Shown here: positions 1-8,425 of the stretch, piece by piece
How the letters are laid out: each line of letters opens with the position of its first letter
Numbering within the stretch: the first letter of the stretch is position 1
From: Streptomyces sp. NBC_00459
GTDB taxonomy: Bacteria > Actinomycetota > Actinomycetes > Streptomycetales > Streptomycetaceae
Length of the DNA: 64,000 bases
Assembly: GCF_036013955.1 (NCBI RefSeq)
Contig: NZ_CP107903.1
Span: 1 to 64,000 of the forward strand
Direction: 5' to 3'
Translations under genes and position numbers: made by a program
The notes under the pieces: generated by a model
Told to the model about the DNA's origin: nothing
Database searches by the model: none
What the model saw: only the letters and a program-made list of their open reading frames with translations

Positions 1-190
1 CGTGCTGCGCACGATTGTTGCGCTCCGCTCCGCGGGAGCGCCAAGACCCTCACTGCGTGAGGGTCCATCAACTCGCCTGCGAAGCAGGCGAGTTGGACTC
101 GTTCCGCTGCGCTCCACGAGCCACGGCCGCGATGCGGCCGGCCCGGCTCCCGTCCGATCCGGGGCCTCCGCTGCGCTCCAGCCCCAACAG
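1..190. repeat. Telomere-like comb of palindromes at left end
   Basis: Seven closely packed hairpins lie in the first 185 bases. 1-13 is CGTGC/TGC/GCACG. 20-41 has a 7-bp stem. 45-65 has a 9-bp stem with a TGC loop. 69-95 has a 12-bp stem with a GAA loop. 98-120 has a CTCGT/ACGAG stem. 125-139 has a 6-bp stem with a GAT loop. 161-185 has a GGGGC/GCCCC stem. The hairpins at 98 and 161 share the inner segment TCCGCTGCGCTCCA with a TGC loop. Dense palindromes with 3-nt loops are the hallmark of Streptomyces telomeres, whose single-stranded 3' ends are bound by Tap and capped by Tpg. The adjacent helicase gene and the tap/tpg genes support the reading. The order does not look like the archetypal CCCGCGGAGCGGG start. 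A few terminal bases may be missing. Confidence 0.75.
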
Positions 191-638
191 TCCACGCCCC
201 ACGGGGAACGGTGGGGAAAAGCAGCAGCAGTAAGGGGAGGGGGTGGGGGGCGGAAAGCAAGGTGACAGGGAGTCAGGACGGCATGGAAACACTGGGTCGG
301 GGGTGGAGTTGAAACCACGATCGCGTGACCTCCCGTCAAGCTGCTTTCCGGCCTGATAGGGACAGGCTAACAGGATCGCGCCACGTTCGAGGGATTTTCT
401 CGCTTGTTGCTGCTTCATTTTGAAGCACGAGATAGACTCTGGACTCAGAGCACGCCACCCCAGAACGCTCAGAGGCTTATGGAGATCCACCGCAGACCCT
501 TTTCGGTGATCCGGTGAGGCAGAGCAGTCAGTCAACCGAGCCAGTCCAACCCCAGCCCTCACAGCTCATCTACGTGCAGGTTTCCTGCTCACCGCCGCTC
601 GAATCGACCGGACGACACCCAGCAGAAGGCAGACAGAA
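191..638. other. Subtelomeric gene-free stretch
   Basis: No convincing gene is visible in these 450 bases. It lies between the hairpin comb and the helicase start. A purine-rich tract (GGGGAGGGGGTGGGGGGCGG) sits at about 234-253. The promoter of the helicase gene should lie in the right part, but no clear -10/-35 pair is recognised. Confidence 0.6.
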
Positions 639-3164
639 ATGTCGACCACGAACCGCGCAGATCAGCGCGAGGCAGCCCAGCGAGAAGCAATTGACGCGGT
701 CCTCCGTGCCCTCGAACTGCCTGCAAGATCGCTGGTGCCGGAGGGTGGCCTCCGGACTCAGGTGATCATGGCGACCGGGTCCGGGAAGACCCGGGTGGCG
801 GTCCGCAGTGCGGAAGAGCTCCACGCGGGCCGCGTGCTGGTGCTCGTGCCCTCGCTGGACCTGCTCGCCCAGACCGAGGCCGCGTGGCGCGAGGGTGGCC
901 GCCGGGGCGCGATGATCGGGGTCTCCTCCCTGCGGGGTGAGGAGGCGTCCTTCCCCAACACCACGGACGTGGACGAGCTGGTGGAGTGGACGCGGGGCCT
1001 GGACAAGGTCACCGTGTACGCCACGTACGCCTCGCTTGGTCTGGGCACGCTGGAGCGGGCGCACGCCGCCGGCCTTTCGGGCTGGGACCTGATCGTCGTG
1101 GACGAGGCGCACCGGTGTTCGGGCCGGATCGGTAAGCCGTGGGCGGTCGTGCATGACAACCAGAAGATCCCGTCTCTGCGCCGGTTGTACATGACGGCCA
1201 CGCCCCGGGTGTGGCAGCTCGGGGACGAGGACCAGGACGGCGCGCCCGGCGAGCTGGTGGCGAGCATGGAGGATGATCCCAACTCGCCCTTCGGTAGCCG
1301 GTGTTTCACCCTGACGTTGTCGGAGGCGATCGACCGGGGGATCTGTGCGCCGTACCAGGTGGTGTGTGTGGACATCACTGACACGCAGTTCCAGGCGGCC
1401 ATGCTGCTGGGTGCGGAGGGTCGTTCTGATGAGATGCGTGGGGCGCGTCTCGCTGCCCTGCAGACGGCGCTGGTGAAGGCGTCGTCCGAGGAGGGCTTCA
1501 AGCGCACGCTCACGTTCCATCACGTCGTGAAGGAGGCCGAAGCCTTCTCGGTAGGGATCCCGGATGTCGCGGCGCAGCTGCACGTCGATGATCCGGAGCT
1601 GTACCCGGCCACGGTGTGGGCGGACTGGCTGTGCGGCGATCACAAGCCGCTCCACCGCCGGCGGGTGCTCGGGGAGTTCTCCTCCCTGATCGCCACCGAC
1701 GGCACGGTGGTGGAGAAGGCGTTCCTCAGCTCCGTGAAGGTGCTGGGTGAGGGCGTCGACACCCGCAACTGCGACTCCGTGTACTTCGCCGACGTGCGCG
1801 GCTCGATGCCGGACCTGGTCCAGGCGGTGGGCCGTGCGCTGCGGATGCAGCCGGGCGAGGGCAAGATGGCGTCGCTGGTCGTGCCGGTGCTCCTGGGTCC
1901 TGGGGAGACGGCGGACAACATGCTCACGAGTCGGGCGTTCGGCGGGCTGGCGAAGCTGCTGGAGGCGCTCAGGGCGCACGACGCCCGCATCGTGGAGCAG
2001 CTCGCTGAGCAGCAGGCCCCGAGCCGCTACAAGCCCGTTCAGAAGGAGTCCAAGGCCAAGCAGGGCGGTGGGGACGGGGCTGGGGGTCCGTCGGCTTCGG
2101 CGAAGGCGTTGTTGAAGTTCTCCACGCCGCGTGACCCGGCCGCGCTGGCCGCGTTCATCAACCTGCGGGTCCTCAACCCCGAGCACGAACACTGGCGGCG
2201 CGGTATCGAGGCCGCCGTGCTGTATGCGCGTGAGGCCGGCGACCTGAAGGTGCCGTTCACGTACCGCGTGCCGAAGGGGCCCGAGGCGGTGGAGGCGGGG
2301 TGGCCGGCCACGCTCGCCAACTTCCCGCTGGGGCAGTGGATCGCCGACAACAGGCGGTTCTACGCTCGCGGGGACATGGACGAGGATCGTGTCGAGCAGC
2401 TGGAGAAGCTGGGCATGGTGTGGTCGCACTTCGACGTCGCGTGGGAGGAGGGTCTGGCCGCCGCCCGTGGGTGGGCTGCCGAGAGCGGGCACCTCCTGGC
2501 ACCGCTGGACGCCACCTACCAGGGTGCGAAGGTGGGCATCTGGCTCAAGAACGCCCGGGCCGCCGCGCGGAAGGCGGTGGACATCGAACAGCGGCGTGCC
2601 GAGGGTCTGCCGGTCGGTTCGGTGGCCGGCGCGCTGTCGGAGGACCGGCGGGAACAGCTGGAGGAGATCGACGCCTCGTGGTGCCCGGCCTGGCCCGTGG
2701 AGTGGCAGAGGGCGTTCCACCTCACCCGGCTGCACCTGGACGAGGCCGGCGAGCTGCCGACCGAGCCGGGTTATCTCCTGCGCCAGGGCGAGGATCTCGG
2801 ACGGTGGGTCAAAGCGGTTCGCTTCGGCTGGGACAAGCTCACCACCGTGCAGCAGTGGATGTGTGAGCAGGTCCTCGGGATCGAGCCCGCAACCGAGGAC
2901 GAGAAGCCGCCTCCGCGCCGCACGCAGGCCGACAAGTGGGCGCTCAACTTCGCCGCCGCACAGCAGTTCTACCAGCGCGAGGGACACCTGCGGGTACCCC
3001 GAAAGCACATGGAGACGCTGATGGTCGGCGGGGACGGCGACGGGGACCAGGAGGAGCGGGAGTTCAAACTGGGGGCCTGGATCGGCAACCAGCGCAGCAG
3101 GGCCGCGACGCTCTCCCCGGAACGTGTGGAGCAGCTGTCCGCGATCGGCATGCGCTGGGGGTAG
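639..3164 (+). CDS. ttrA-like: Telomere-adjacent superfamily 2 helicase, TtrA-like
   Basis: 841 residues. Walker A GSGKT is at about 47-51, DEAH at 155-158, and the arginine-finger motif QAVGRALR at about 395-402. From about residue 500 there are four helicase-associated repeats, each with an aromatic-rich core and endings such as LGxWIxxxR and LxxxGMxW. This domain order matches the helicase-like TtrA proteins coded next to telomeres of many linear Streptomyces plasmids and chromosomes, implicated in conjugal transfer from the ends. The start ATG follows an AAGG-type site (AGAAGGCAGACAGAA). It is the first gene inside the hairpin comb and reads away from it. A strong hairpin follows at 3238. 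The exact function (transfer or end processing) is inferred from the family and position. Confidence 0.85.
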   Translation: MSTTNRADQREAAQREAIDAVLRALELPARSLVPEGGLRTQVIMATGSGKTRVAVRSAEELHAGRVLVLVPSLDLLAQTEAAWREGGRRGAMIGVSSLRGEEASFPNTTDVDELVEWTRGLDKVTVYATYASLGLGTLERAHAAGLSGWDLIVVDEAHRCSGRIGKPWAVVHDNQKIPSLRRLYMTATPRVWQLGDEDQDGAPGELVASMEDDPNSPFGSRCFTLTLSEAIDRGICAPYQVVCVDITDTQFQAAMLLGAEGRSDEMRGARLAALQTALVKASSEEGFKRTLTFHHVVKEAEAFSVGIPDVAAQLHVDDPELYPATVWADWLCGDHKPLHRRRVLGEFSSLIATDGTVVEKAFLSSVKVLGEGVDTRNCDSVYFADVRGSMPDLVQAVGRALRMQPGEGKMASLVVPVLLGPGETADNMLTSRAFGGLAKLLEALRAHDARIVEQLAEQQAPSRYKPVQKESKAKQGGGDGAGGPSASAKALLKFSTPRDPAALAAFINLRVLNPEHEHWRRGIEAAVLYAREAGDLKVPFTYRVPKGPEAVEAGWPATLANFPLGQWIADNRRFYARGDMDEDRVEQLEKLGMVWSHFDVAWEEGLAAARGWAAESGHLLAPLDATYQGAKVGIWLKNARAAARKAVDIEQRRAEGLPVGSVAGALSEDRREQLEEIDASWCPAWPVEWQRAFHLTRLHLDEAGELPTEPGYLLRQGEDLGRWVKAVRFGWDKLTTVQQWMCEQVLGIEPATEDEKPPPRRTQADKWALNFAAAQQFYQREGHLRVPRKHMETLMVGGDGDGDQEEREFKLGAWIGNQRSRAATLSPERVEQLSAIGMRWG

Positions 3165-3237
3165 AAGGTGCGTGTCACACAACGTAACAAGAGGTCGCTG
3201 ACTGCCTGCTAGTCGATCGGCTCCTTCGAGCTTCTCC

Positions 3238-3265
3238 GAGGCCCGGACCATTCGGTTCGGGCCTC
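3238..3265 (+). terminator. Hairpin after the helicase gene
   Basis: GAGGCCCGGACC, then ATTC, then GGTTCGGGCCTC form a 12-bp stem with G-T wobbles. It lies 74 bases after the helicase stop. No T-run follows, as is usual in Streptomyces. Confidence 0.6.
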
Positions 3266-3575
3266 TGCGTTGAGCTACGGCCCTGTCCGCCCTTGTAGGA
3301 ATAGAACGTCATCACGCAACGGCGACTTCGTCGCCTCGTAGGCGTAGTAGGGGCGGTAAACGATCGCTGTCGTTTCCCAAGAGCACTTCAAAAGCCTCGT
3401 CTCGCCCCGTCGAGGAAAACCACAACAAGAAAAAATCTTCGGGCAGTCGTGACGTTCTCGCTTTGGCCCTGCATAGGAGCGAGTGAGCGCGTACAACATG
3501 CAAGATGCTCACCTCCCGCGCGCGGCTCAGTAAATGGGGTCAGTTGAGGTGGCGTCACACACCGGAGTGAGATGT
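3266..3575. other. Intergenic region before the sigma-like gene
   Basis: About 310 bases without a convincing gene. It separates the helicase transcription unit from the next one and should hold the promoter of the sigma-like gene. I see no recognisable element in it. Confidence 0.5.
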
Positions 3576-4403
3576 ATGTCTGACATAGATGTGATCGCGG
3601 AGGCGGTGGGCGGCTTCCTCGCCGATCCGAGCGCGCTGCGGGTCCAGCACGATGCCGCCGTCGTCGCGGACCTCGCCCTGGGCGGCTTCCAGGGCCTGGA
3701 GTACGACCTGTTCGAGGAGCGTCTTCTCGGGGACAGCATGCCGATCTTGCGCGGCATGCTCCGCTCCGGCACGTTCATCACGCTCTCCGTCAAGAAGTTC
3801 GCGAAGCGGGACATCACCTTCTTCGTGAGCGGTGAGAACAAGCGGCTCCTGCACGACAGCGACGCCGACCGGGACGAGATCATCGTCGATGTCCTCATGG
3901 GCGCGCGGAAGACCTTCCGGAAGAAGGCCCTCGTCAACGGCGGCTGGAACCCTGACTTCAGGGGCCCCAAGGGGCCCTGCTGCCTGATGACGTACTTCAT
4001 CGGCCGCTGCATGTGGGAGTTTCGCCGGGTCTACCTGCGTTGGGTCCGGCGGCGGGAGCGCATCGCGCGGGTGGAGGCCGCTCTGTTCGACCCGGAGGCG
4101 TTCTTCCGCCTGCTGTGCGCTCTGCCCCACCACGGGGAGCCGGAGGCGATCCTCTTCTCGGGGGACTTCACGGAGCTGCTGGACGCCCAGCCGGCCGAGA
4201 GCCGGGCCGTAGTCCGTCTGACGTGCGAGGGATACGCGGCCGGGGAGATCGCCGACCGGCTCAAGTCGACGCCCGGTGCTGTCCGCAACCGCCTGTACCG
4301 CTTCAGGCGGGTTCTCTACCAGGCCGCCAGCGAGGGGAAGATCTGGATCCCCGCGCAGTTGCACGTCAACGGTGCCCGCGAGCAGCAGGGGAGCACGACG
4401 TGA
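3576..4403 (+). CDS. Sigma-70-like regulator (ECF-like, region 4 HTH)
   Basis: 275 residues from the ATG at 3576, which has GGAG at 3563-3566. The C-terminal part (about residues 205-255) contains LTCEGYAAGEIADRLKSTPG followed by AVRNRLYRFRR. This is the region 4 helix-turn-helix pattern of sigma-70 family proteins. The middle (about 100-170) is basic and aromatic and could be region 2, but I cannot align the -10 recognition helix. It is longer than most ECF sigmas, so it may be an RNA-polymerase-sigma-like protein of unknown promoter choice. Its stop overlaps the GTG of the next gene by 4 bases, so the two are probably translationally coupled. Confidence 0.6.
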   Translation: MSDIDVIAEAVGGFLADPSALRVQHDAAVVADLALGGFQGLEYDLFEERLLGDSMPILRGMLRSGTFITLSVKKFAKRDITFFVSGENKRLLHDSDADRDEIIVDVLMGARKTFRKKALVNGGWNPDFRGPKGPCCLMTYFIGRCMWEFRRVYLRWVRRRERIARVEAALFDPEAFFRLLCALPHHGEPEAILFSGDFTELLDAQPAESRAVVRLTCEGYAAGEIADRLKSTPGAVRNRLYRFRRVLYQAASEGKIWIPAQLHVNGAREQQGSTT

Positions 4404-4606
4404 GCGTGCCTGACCTGGTGCTGCTGATCCTCGGGTTGGCCGTACTCGTCATAGCGGCCGTCCTGGTGGGCGTGATCGGCTTCGGTATCGCGCGGTGGGC
4501 CGGCTCGCCCGTCCCTGAGGCGGTGGTCAGTGGGGTGATGGCCTGTGCCGGCGCCTTGACGATCGGTCTCGCGGTGCTCGGAGTGCTCGTCACGGCCATC
4601 CAGTAG
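4400..4606 (+). CDS. Small two-helix membrane protein
   Basis: 68 residues from a GTG overlapping the preceding stop (GTGA). Two hydrophobic helices (about 4-30 and 40-66) are joined by a short loop containing RWAGSPVPEA. No family is recognised. The coupling suggests it works with the sigma-like protein, perhaps as a membrane partner such as an anti-sigma anchor, but that is inference. The long palindrome at 4654 ends the unit. Confidence 0.65.
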   Translation: MSVPDLVLLILGLAVLVIAAVLVGVIGFGIARWAGSPVPEAVVSGVMACAGALTIGLAVLGVLVTAIQ

Positions 4607-4653
4607 TCCTGGCCGCGCGTCACAAACGGGCGCCATTCCCCCATGACGTATGT

Positions 4654-4703
4654 GAAAGACACCGCTGGGGCCCCGACATGTCGGGGCCCCAGCGGTGTCT
4701 TTC
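4654..4703 (+). terminator. Perfect 50-base palindrome
   Basis: Two 25-base arms begin GAAAGACACCGCTGGGGCCC and mirror exactly about the centre ACATGT. It lies 47 bases after the small membrane protein and is the strongest hairpin in this part. It can terminate from either side. Confidence 0.75.
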
Positions 4704-5059
4704 GAACTTCCCCTTCTCCCCCGGTCCTGCCCGTGGCCCCGCCCGGTGCTTCAAGGGGTGATGGGACACCGGCATCCACGAGCCCGCGACCTAAGTACCA
4801 GTCATCGGTCATGGTGCCGCCCACCCGACAACACCACTACAGAAAGGTGCTGCTGATGAGCACTCACCAGCCGCCCAGGGGAACGAATCCCCACGCCGCG
4901 GATACTCTGGACGAGCCACCCTGGGCCAGAGCCGAGGCTTCACAGGGACGCTCTCAGGCAGAGAGCCGCAGGACCGCCGACCGCGCGGCGCACACCCCGC
5001 GGACGACACCACCGCAGGTGTCAGCGATCCCCGTTCTCCCCTCTCAGAGGAGTCCCACC

Positions 5060-5350
5060 ATGTCCCGGGACATCGATCCCGCGCTGCCCGCGCAGCCCTG
5101 TCCCGACCGCCGGGCCGCCGTACTCGCCAACCCGAACCGAGCTCACCGCCTCACCCGGCGTCTGCGCATCATGACCGCCCGCATGCGGGCCATCACCTGG
5201 AAGCTGGTGACACTGTCCGGCGAGGAATTCGTCAAGGGCTTCGCCAACAAGGCCGGCGGGATCGCCGCACTCGTCCTGGGTGTGGCCGTCGTCGCCTACG
5301 TGCTGGGCGTGGACCCAGACGATGCAGTACGCCGCATGCTCGGCATGTAG
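5060..5350 (+). CDS. Small basic single-pass membrane protein
   Basis: 96 residues. The ATG at 5060 is preceded by AGAGGAG at ideal spacing. An in-frame ATG at 4856 (site AGAAAGG) would give a 164-residue form with a proline-rich, low-complexity leader. The C-terminal half has an Arg-rich amphipathic segment (RLTRRLRIMTARMR), then a hydrophobic helix (GGIAALVLGVAVVAYVLGV) and a short tail. The family is not recognised. The layout resembles the 58-residue protein at 6399, which also has a basic stretch before one C-terminal helix. A strong hairpin follows directly. Confidence 0.6.
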   Translation: MSRDIDPALPAQPCPDRRAAVLANPNRAHRLTRRLRIMTARMRAITWKLVTLSGEEFVKGFANKAGGIAALVLGVAVVAYVLGVDPDDAVRRMLGM

Positions 5351-5352
5351 CT

Positions 5353-5399
5353 GCCGTCGTGCCCGGAACCCGGCCGCCCGCGGTTCCGGGCACGACGGC
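5353..5399. terminator. Strong hairpin, 18-base arms
   Basis: GCCGTCGTGCCCGGAACC and its exact complement enclose an 11-base loop. It starts 3 bases after the stop of the small membrane protein and also faces the end of the leftward gene at 5499. It probably serves both. Confidence 0.75.
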
Positions 5400-5498
5400 G
5401 ATATGCCACTCCGCTGCGGTTGTCCGAGCGGCCCTCGGGACGCCAGGCCAAGGACATCTCCACCTGGAAGGGCGTGCCCTTGGTAATGGGAGAGTCCC

Positions 5499-6044
5499 TC
5501 AGAAGGGAGGTTCGTCGCTGTATCCACCTGGTTGGGCGGGGGTCTTGGCAGGGGATCCGGTAGCCCATGGGTCGTCTGCCGGGTGCGATGCAGAACCACC
5601 CCACCCGCCGGAAGTCTGCCGGGCCGGCGGCACCGGCGCGGCGGGTGGAGGTGCCGGTGCTTCGTCCGGCTCGAGGCCGTCAATGTCGTCGTTCCACAGT
5701 CGGCGTAGATGTTCGCGGCAAGTCGTCGGATCGTTCTCGTCCCAGCGGTTGTCGTCCGGCTCCGGCCAGCGACGGCCGTCGGGATCCCGATGTTGCATCT
5801 GGCACAGGGCTCGCAGGAGAGCGTCGACTACTGGCCATTGGCTGGTGGTCTGTCCCTGCAGGAGACGCCGGATGGTTTCTCGGCTCACCTTGTAGGCGTC
5901 GGGCATGGTGCCGGTGAGCGCCTCGATCTTCGGGAGCGGGGGCCGTCCGGCTTCCCGGTAATGGAGGTAGAGCTCGGCAACGAAGTCCCGCTTGGGGCCG
6001 GGCGGCAGAACATCCTTACCGGGCATCCGCAGCATTCGTGGCAT
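5499..6044 (-). CDS. XRE-like regulator with proline-rich tail
   Basis: 181 residues from ATG 6044; ATGs at 6035 and 6026 are also possible and no clear ribosome site decides. Residues about 48-80 (YKVSRETIRRLLQGQTT, then a W-x-V-V-x-A-L-L-R-A-L pattern) match the helix-turn-helix of actinobacterial XRE-type proteins, which typically read TVSRxLxGxxxPxWxxVxxxVxAL. The tail (about 130-181) is rich in Pro, Ala and Gly and probably disordered. A role as a local transcription regulator is inferred from the HTH pattern only. Confidence 0.6.
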   Translation of the reverse strand: MPRMLRMPGKDVLPPGPKRDFVAELYLHYREAGRPPLPKIEALTGTMPDAYKVSRETIRRLLQGQTTSQWPVVDALLRALCQMQHRDPDGRRWPEPDDNRWDENDPTTCREHLRRLWNDDIDGLEPDEAPAPPPAAPVPPARQTSGGWGGSASHPADDPWATGSPAKTPAQPGGYSDEPPF

Positions 6045-6398
6045 CCGGCAACTCTGTCACGGGCAGGCCCAGTTAGACACAGGAAGACCTATTTACGCCT
6101 GTTAGCACACCTCAGGAAACCCTATATCGCCTCATCTCAACCAGACTTTGCCTCGTATGAGCCTGTGTCAGCTGCTCTTAGACCACTGACGACTTGGGAA
6201 AACATGCTTTGGGAAAATGCTGTTTCCGCTGGTCAGAGGCCTATCCGAGGTGCTTTTGTTGGTGCCGTTCACCCTGGGACTTGCCATTCGTCCCAAGGAA
6301 TGGACAGCGGCGCAGCCGTCACCGGAAACGGCGACGGCCCCCTGGGGCACAGGGAGCCGTCTGCAGAAGACCGAACATCCCCGACGAAGGAGAAGCCC
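6045..6398. promoter_or_regulatory. Divergent intergenic region
   Basis: About 350 bases of lower GC content between the leftward XRE-like gene and the rightward 58-residue gene. It must hold both promoters. No operator could be defined by eye. Confidence 0.4.
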
Positions 6399-6575
6399 AT
6401 GTCCAAGCCCGAGAGTAAGGGCAACAGCCCGGACCCGGAACCCCTCCCCGCCCGGTGGATCCGGCGTGCCCGGCGGCTGCGCAACGAGGCGGGGCTGCAT
6501 CTGCTCCGAGGTGCCGCAACCGCGGCCGGCGGCGCCGTCGTCGCGTACGGAGGCCTCTGGATCCAGACCCGCTGA
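6399..6575 (+). CDS. 58-residue membrane peptide
   Basis: ATG 6399 follows CGAAGGAGAAGCCC, a strong ribosome site. The first 35 residues are polar and basic (RWIRRARRLRNEAG). The C-terminus is one hydrophobic helix with small residues (AATAAGGAVVAYGGLW). The family is unknown. It resembles the C-terminal half of the protein at 5060 in layout, suggesting related small membrane proteins on this replicon. Confidence 0.6.
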   Translation: MSKPESKGNSPDPEPLPARWIRRARRLRNEAGLHLLRGAATAAGGAVVAYGGLWIQTR

Positions 6576-6677
6576 TACTCCCCTCCTGCTGGCGAGGAGC
6601 AGGATGACGGCGGTGGGCTCGAAGGCGCCCACCGCCGCTGGGCCGAACACCGAGCCCGCTCCATGCAGTCGACGGCG

Positions 6678-7514
6678 CTACGGCAGGTCTTCCAGTCGGG
6701 CGAGCAGGCCTGCGGCGGTGGCGACGGCCGAGAGGGCGTCGGCGCGGGTCCAGGTGAAGTTCTCCGTGGTACCCGAGTCGTCGTGCGGTGCGCCGCTGAA
6801 AAGGTTGTAGGCGCTCTGGGTGAACACCGCCCAGCGCTCCTCCTGGTTCCGTTCCCCGGCCTTCTTCAGCAGTGCCTGGTCGTGGAGCTTCTTGGTGTCG
6901 CAGGCCTCGCGTACGGGATCGAGGGCCGCTCGGGCCAGGGATACGGCGTGCTCGTACCGTCCGTCGCGGATCGCAGTCTTCGCCTCGCGGATGCGTCGTG
7001 CGCCGGTGGCTCGGGCCTCCACGGTGGTGACCGAGATGAGAACGTCGACGAAGGCGCCGGCATCGAGCTGGGTGAGGGTGTTGCTCCACTTCGCGTGCGG
7101 GATGCGGATGATCTCCTGGCCCTGAGCAACGGGCCAGTTCTTCGGGTCTGCCAGGGCGGTCAGGGTGAGGTCGGCGAGCAGGACCAGGTCCGCGCCCGCG
7201 CGCATTTTTTCCAGGCCGCGCAGCTGCTGGTCCGTCACGGTCGTCTCCAGCGTGAGGTGCTTCTTGAACGGCCTCAGCCCGACGGGTCCCTTGGGGGCGT
7301 GGAGGACGCCGATGTAGCTGGCGGGGTTGGGCATCTCGTGTGTCGAAAGGCTGCCAGAGACGAGGAAGGGCGCGTCCACGGTGTAGTTACCGCGGGCGGT
7401 CACCTCGAAGGCTAGGGCGAGACGGTGCACGTCCCAGCCCTGACTGAAGGTCACATCGTGCTGCGCCTGGACGTCGACGCTGTAGTCGTTCATGCCGAAT
7501 GAGAAGTCGGTCAT
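6678..7514 (-). CDS. Conserved-looking protein of unknown function
   Basis: 278 residues from ATG 7514, preceded by GAGGAACG. The N-terminal 100 residues look beta-rich (alternating hydrophobics, FEVTARGNYTVDAPFLVSG). The middle has a helical Leu/Ala-rich segment followed by SVTTVEARATGARRIREA. The C-terminal third is helical and ends in an Ala/Leu-rich helix. No signal peptide, membrane helix or catalytic motif is evident. I do not recognise the family. It sits leftward beyond the hairpin at 7769, so it is probably its own transcription unit. Confidence 0.6.
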   Translation of the reverse strand: MTDFSFGMNDYSVDVQAQHDVTFSQGWDVHRLALAFEVTARGNYTVDAPFLVSGSLSTHEMPNPASYIGVLHAPKGPVGLRPFKKHLTLETTVTDQQLRGLEKMRAGADLVLLADLTLTALADPKNWPVAQGQEIIRIPHAKWSNTLTQLDAGAFVDVLISVTTVEARATGARRIREAKTAIRDGRYEHAVSLARAALDPVREACDTKKLHDQALLKKAGERNQEERWAVFTQSAYNLFSGAPHDDSGTTENFTWTRADALSAVATAAGLLARLEDLP

Positions 7515-7768
7515 CGTTCCTCGCCTGGTTGAACCTTTGCCTGATGGTCGCAGGTCAACCGGCCCCGGCGGCAGCGGTTTTCCCCGGACCTGTACGTGAG
7601 GAACGCGGTCCGGCTCGGTGGCCCGGCGGGCGCCGCTCTGTCGAAGAACGCAGCCCGGGCCTGAGTATCTGCGAGTCGCACAATTCTCCAGATCCTCGTA
7701 CCGGATGGTGTCCCTCCCACCACGGGCGGTACGCCGGACAGTCGGTTCGTGGACACCCGGCAAACAAG

Positions 7769-7800
7769 GTGAGGACCGCCGGATCACCGGCGGTCCTCAC
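7769..7800 (-). terminator. Perfect 14-base-arm hairpin
   Basis: GTGAGGACCGCCGG, ATCA, CCGGCGGTCCTCAC. It lies 15 bases beyond the stop of the leftward membrane-anchored gene at 7815, so it ends that transcript. Confidence 0.8.
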
Positions 7801-7814
7801 AGGAGGGTGTTGCC

Positions 7815-8339
7815 TCAGTTGCCCTTACACAGGGTCCGGATCTTCTGCTGCGCGCCCTTGATGGCCTGCACCAGGTCGATGCGGGCGCGCTCCTGCTTCA
7901 TGGCGAGTTCGAGCCGCTCGATGTACTTCTCGACCGTGAGCCTCTGCGCTCCGATGGGGGGAAGGACCTTCGTGAGGTAGTGGTCGAAGCTCGTGGCGAC
8001 GGCTACCAGCTCGGTGCGGATCGGCTTCATCTGGTCCTCGTCGGCGATGTCCTTGACGAGGTTGTGCAGCCGGGTCAGCGGGGTGAAGTCAGCGGCCTGG
8101 CAGGGCTTCTGTGCGTACTCGCAGAGCTTCTCCAGGAGCTCCTTCAGGTATGTAGTGGCGTTCTCGAAGTCCTTCGAGTCCTCCTGGTTCTTGTTGATCC
8201 GCTTCATCAGGGCGAAGACCTGCTGGTGGTGGCGCAGGGCGAGGTAGGTGAGGATGCCCGTGGCGGCGCCCACCACGACGGTCACCAGGAGAGAGCCTGC
8301 GCTGGTACCAATCGCCAGGATGGTGGGGTTCGTGATCAT
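7815..8339 (-). CDS. Membrane-anchored helical protein
   Basis: 174 residues from ATG 8339. One N-terminal hydrophobic helix (about 8-35, SLLVTVVVGAATGILTYLAL) is followed by a long charged helical region with likely coiled coils (40-70, 140-170). There are three cysteines (EKLCEY, QKPCQ, RTLCKGN). No family is recognised. The layout (one membrane anchor plus a cytoplasmic coiled coil) is shared with the 267-residue protein at 26368. It lies just downstream of the CRP-type regulator on the same strand, 86 bases away. Confidence 0.6.
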   Translation of the reverse strand: MITNPTILAIGTSAGSLLVTVVVGAATGILTYLALRHHQQVFALMKRINKNQEDSKDFENATTYLKELLEKLCEYAQKPCQAADFTPLTRLHNLVKDIADEDQMKPIRTELVAVATSFDHYLTKVLPPIGAQRLTVEKYIERLELAMKQERARIDLVQAIKGAQQKIRTLCKGN

Positions 8340-8425
8340 TTGGTGGTCCGTTCAAAAGATTGCTACCGCTTGCCTGGTTAGTGGCCAGGCATGTGAGCGG
8401 TGCGGATGGCGGGTCCGGTGATGCC

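Noticed and set aside
570..3251. Leftward 893-residue open frame opposite the helicase
   Set aside because: It mirrors the helicase gene in high-GC DNA, is rich in Arg, His and Pro, and has no ribosome site or family motif.
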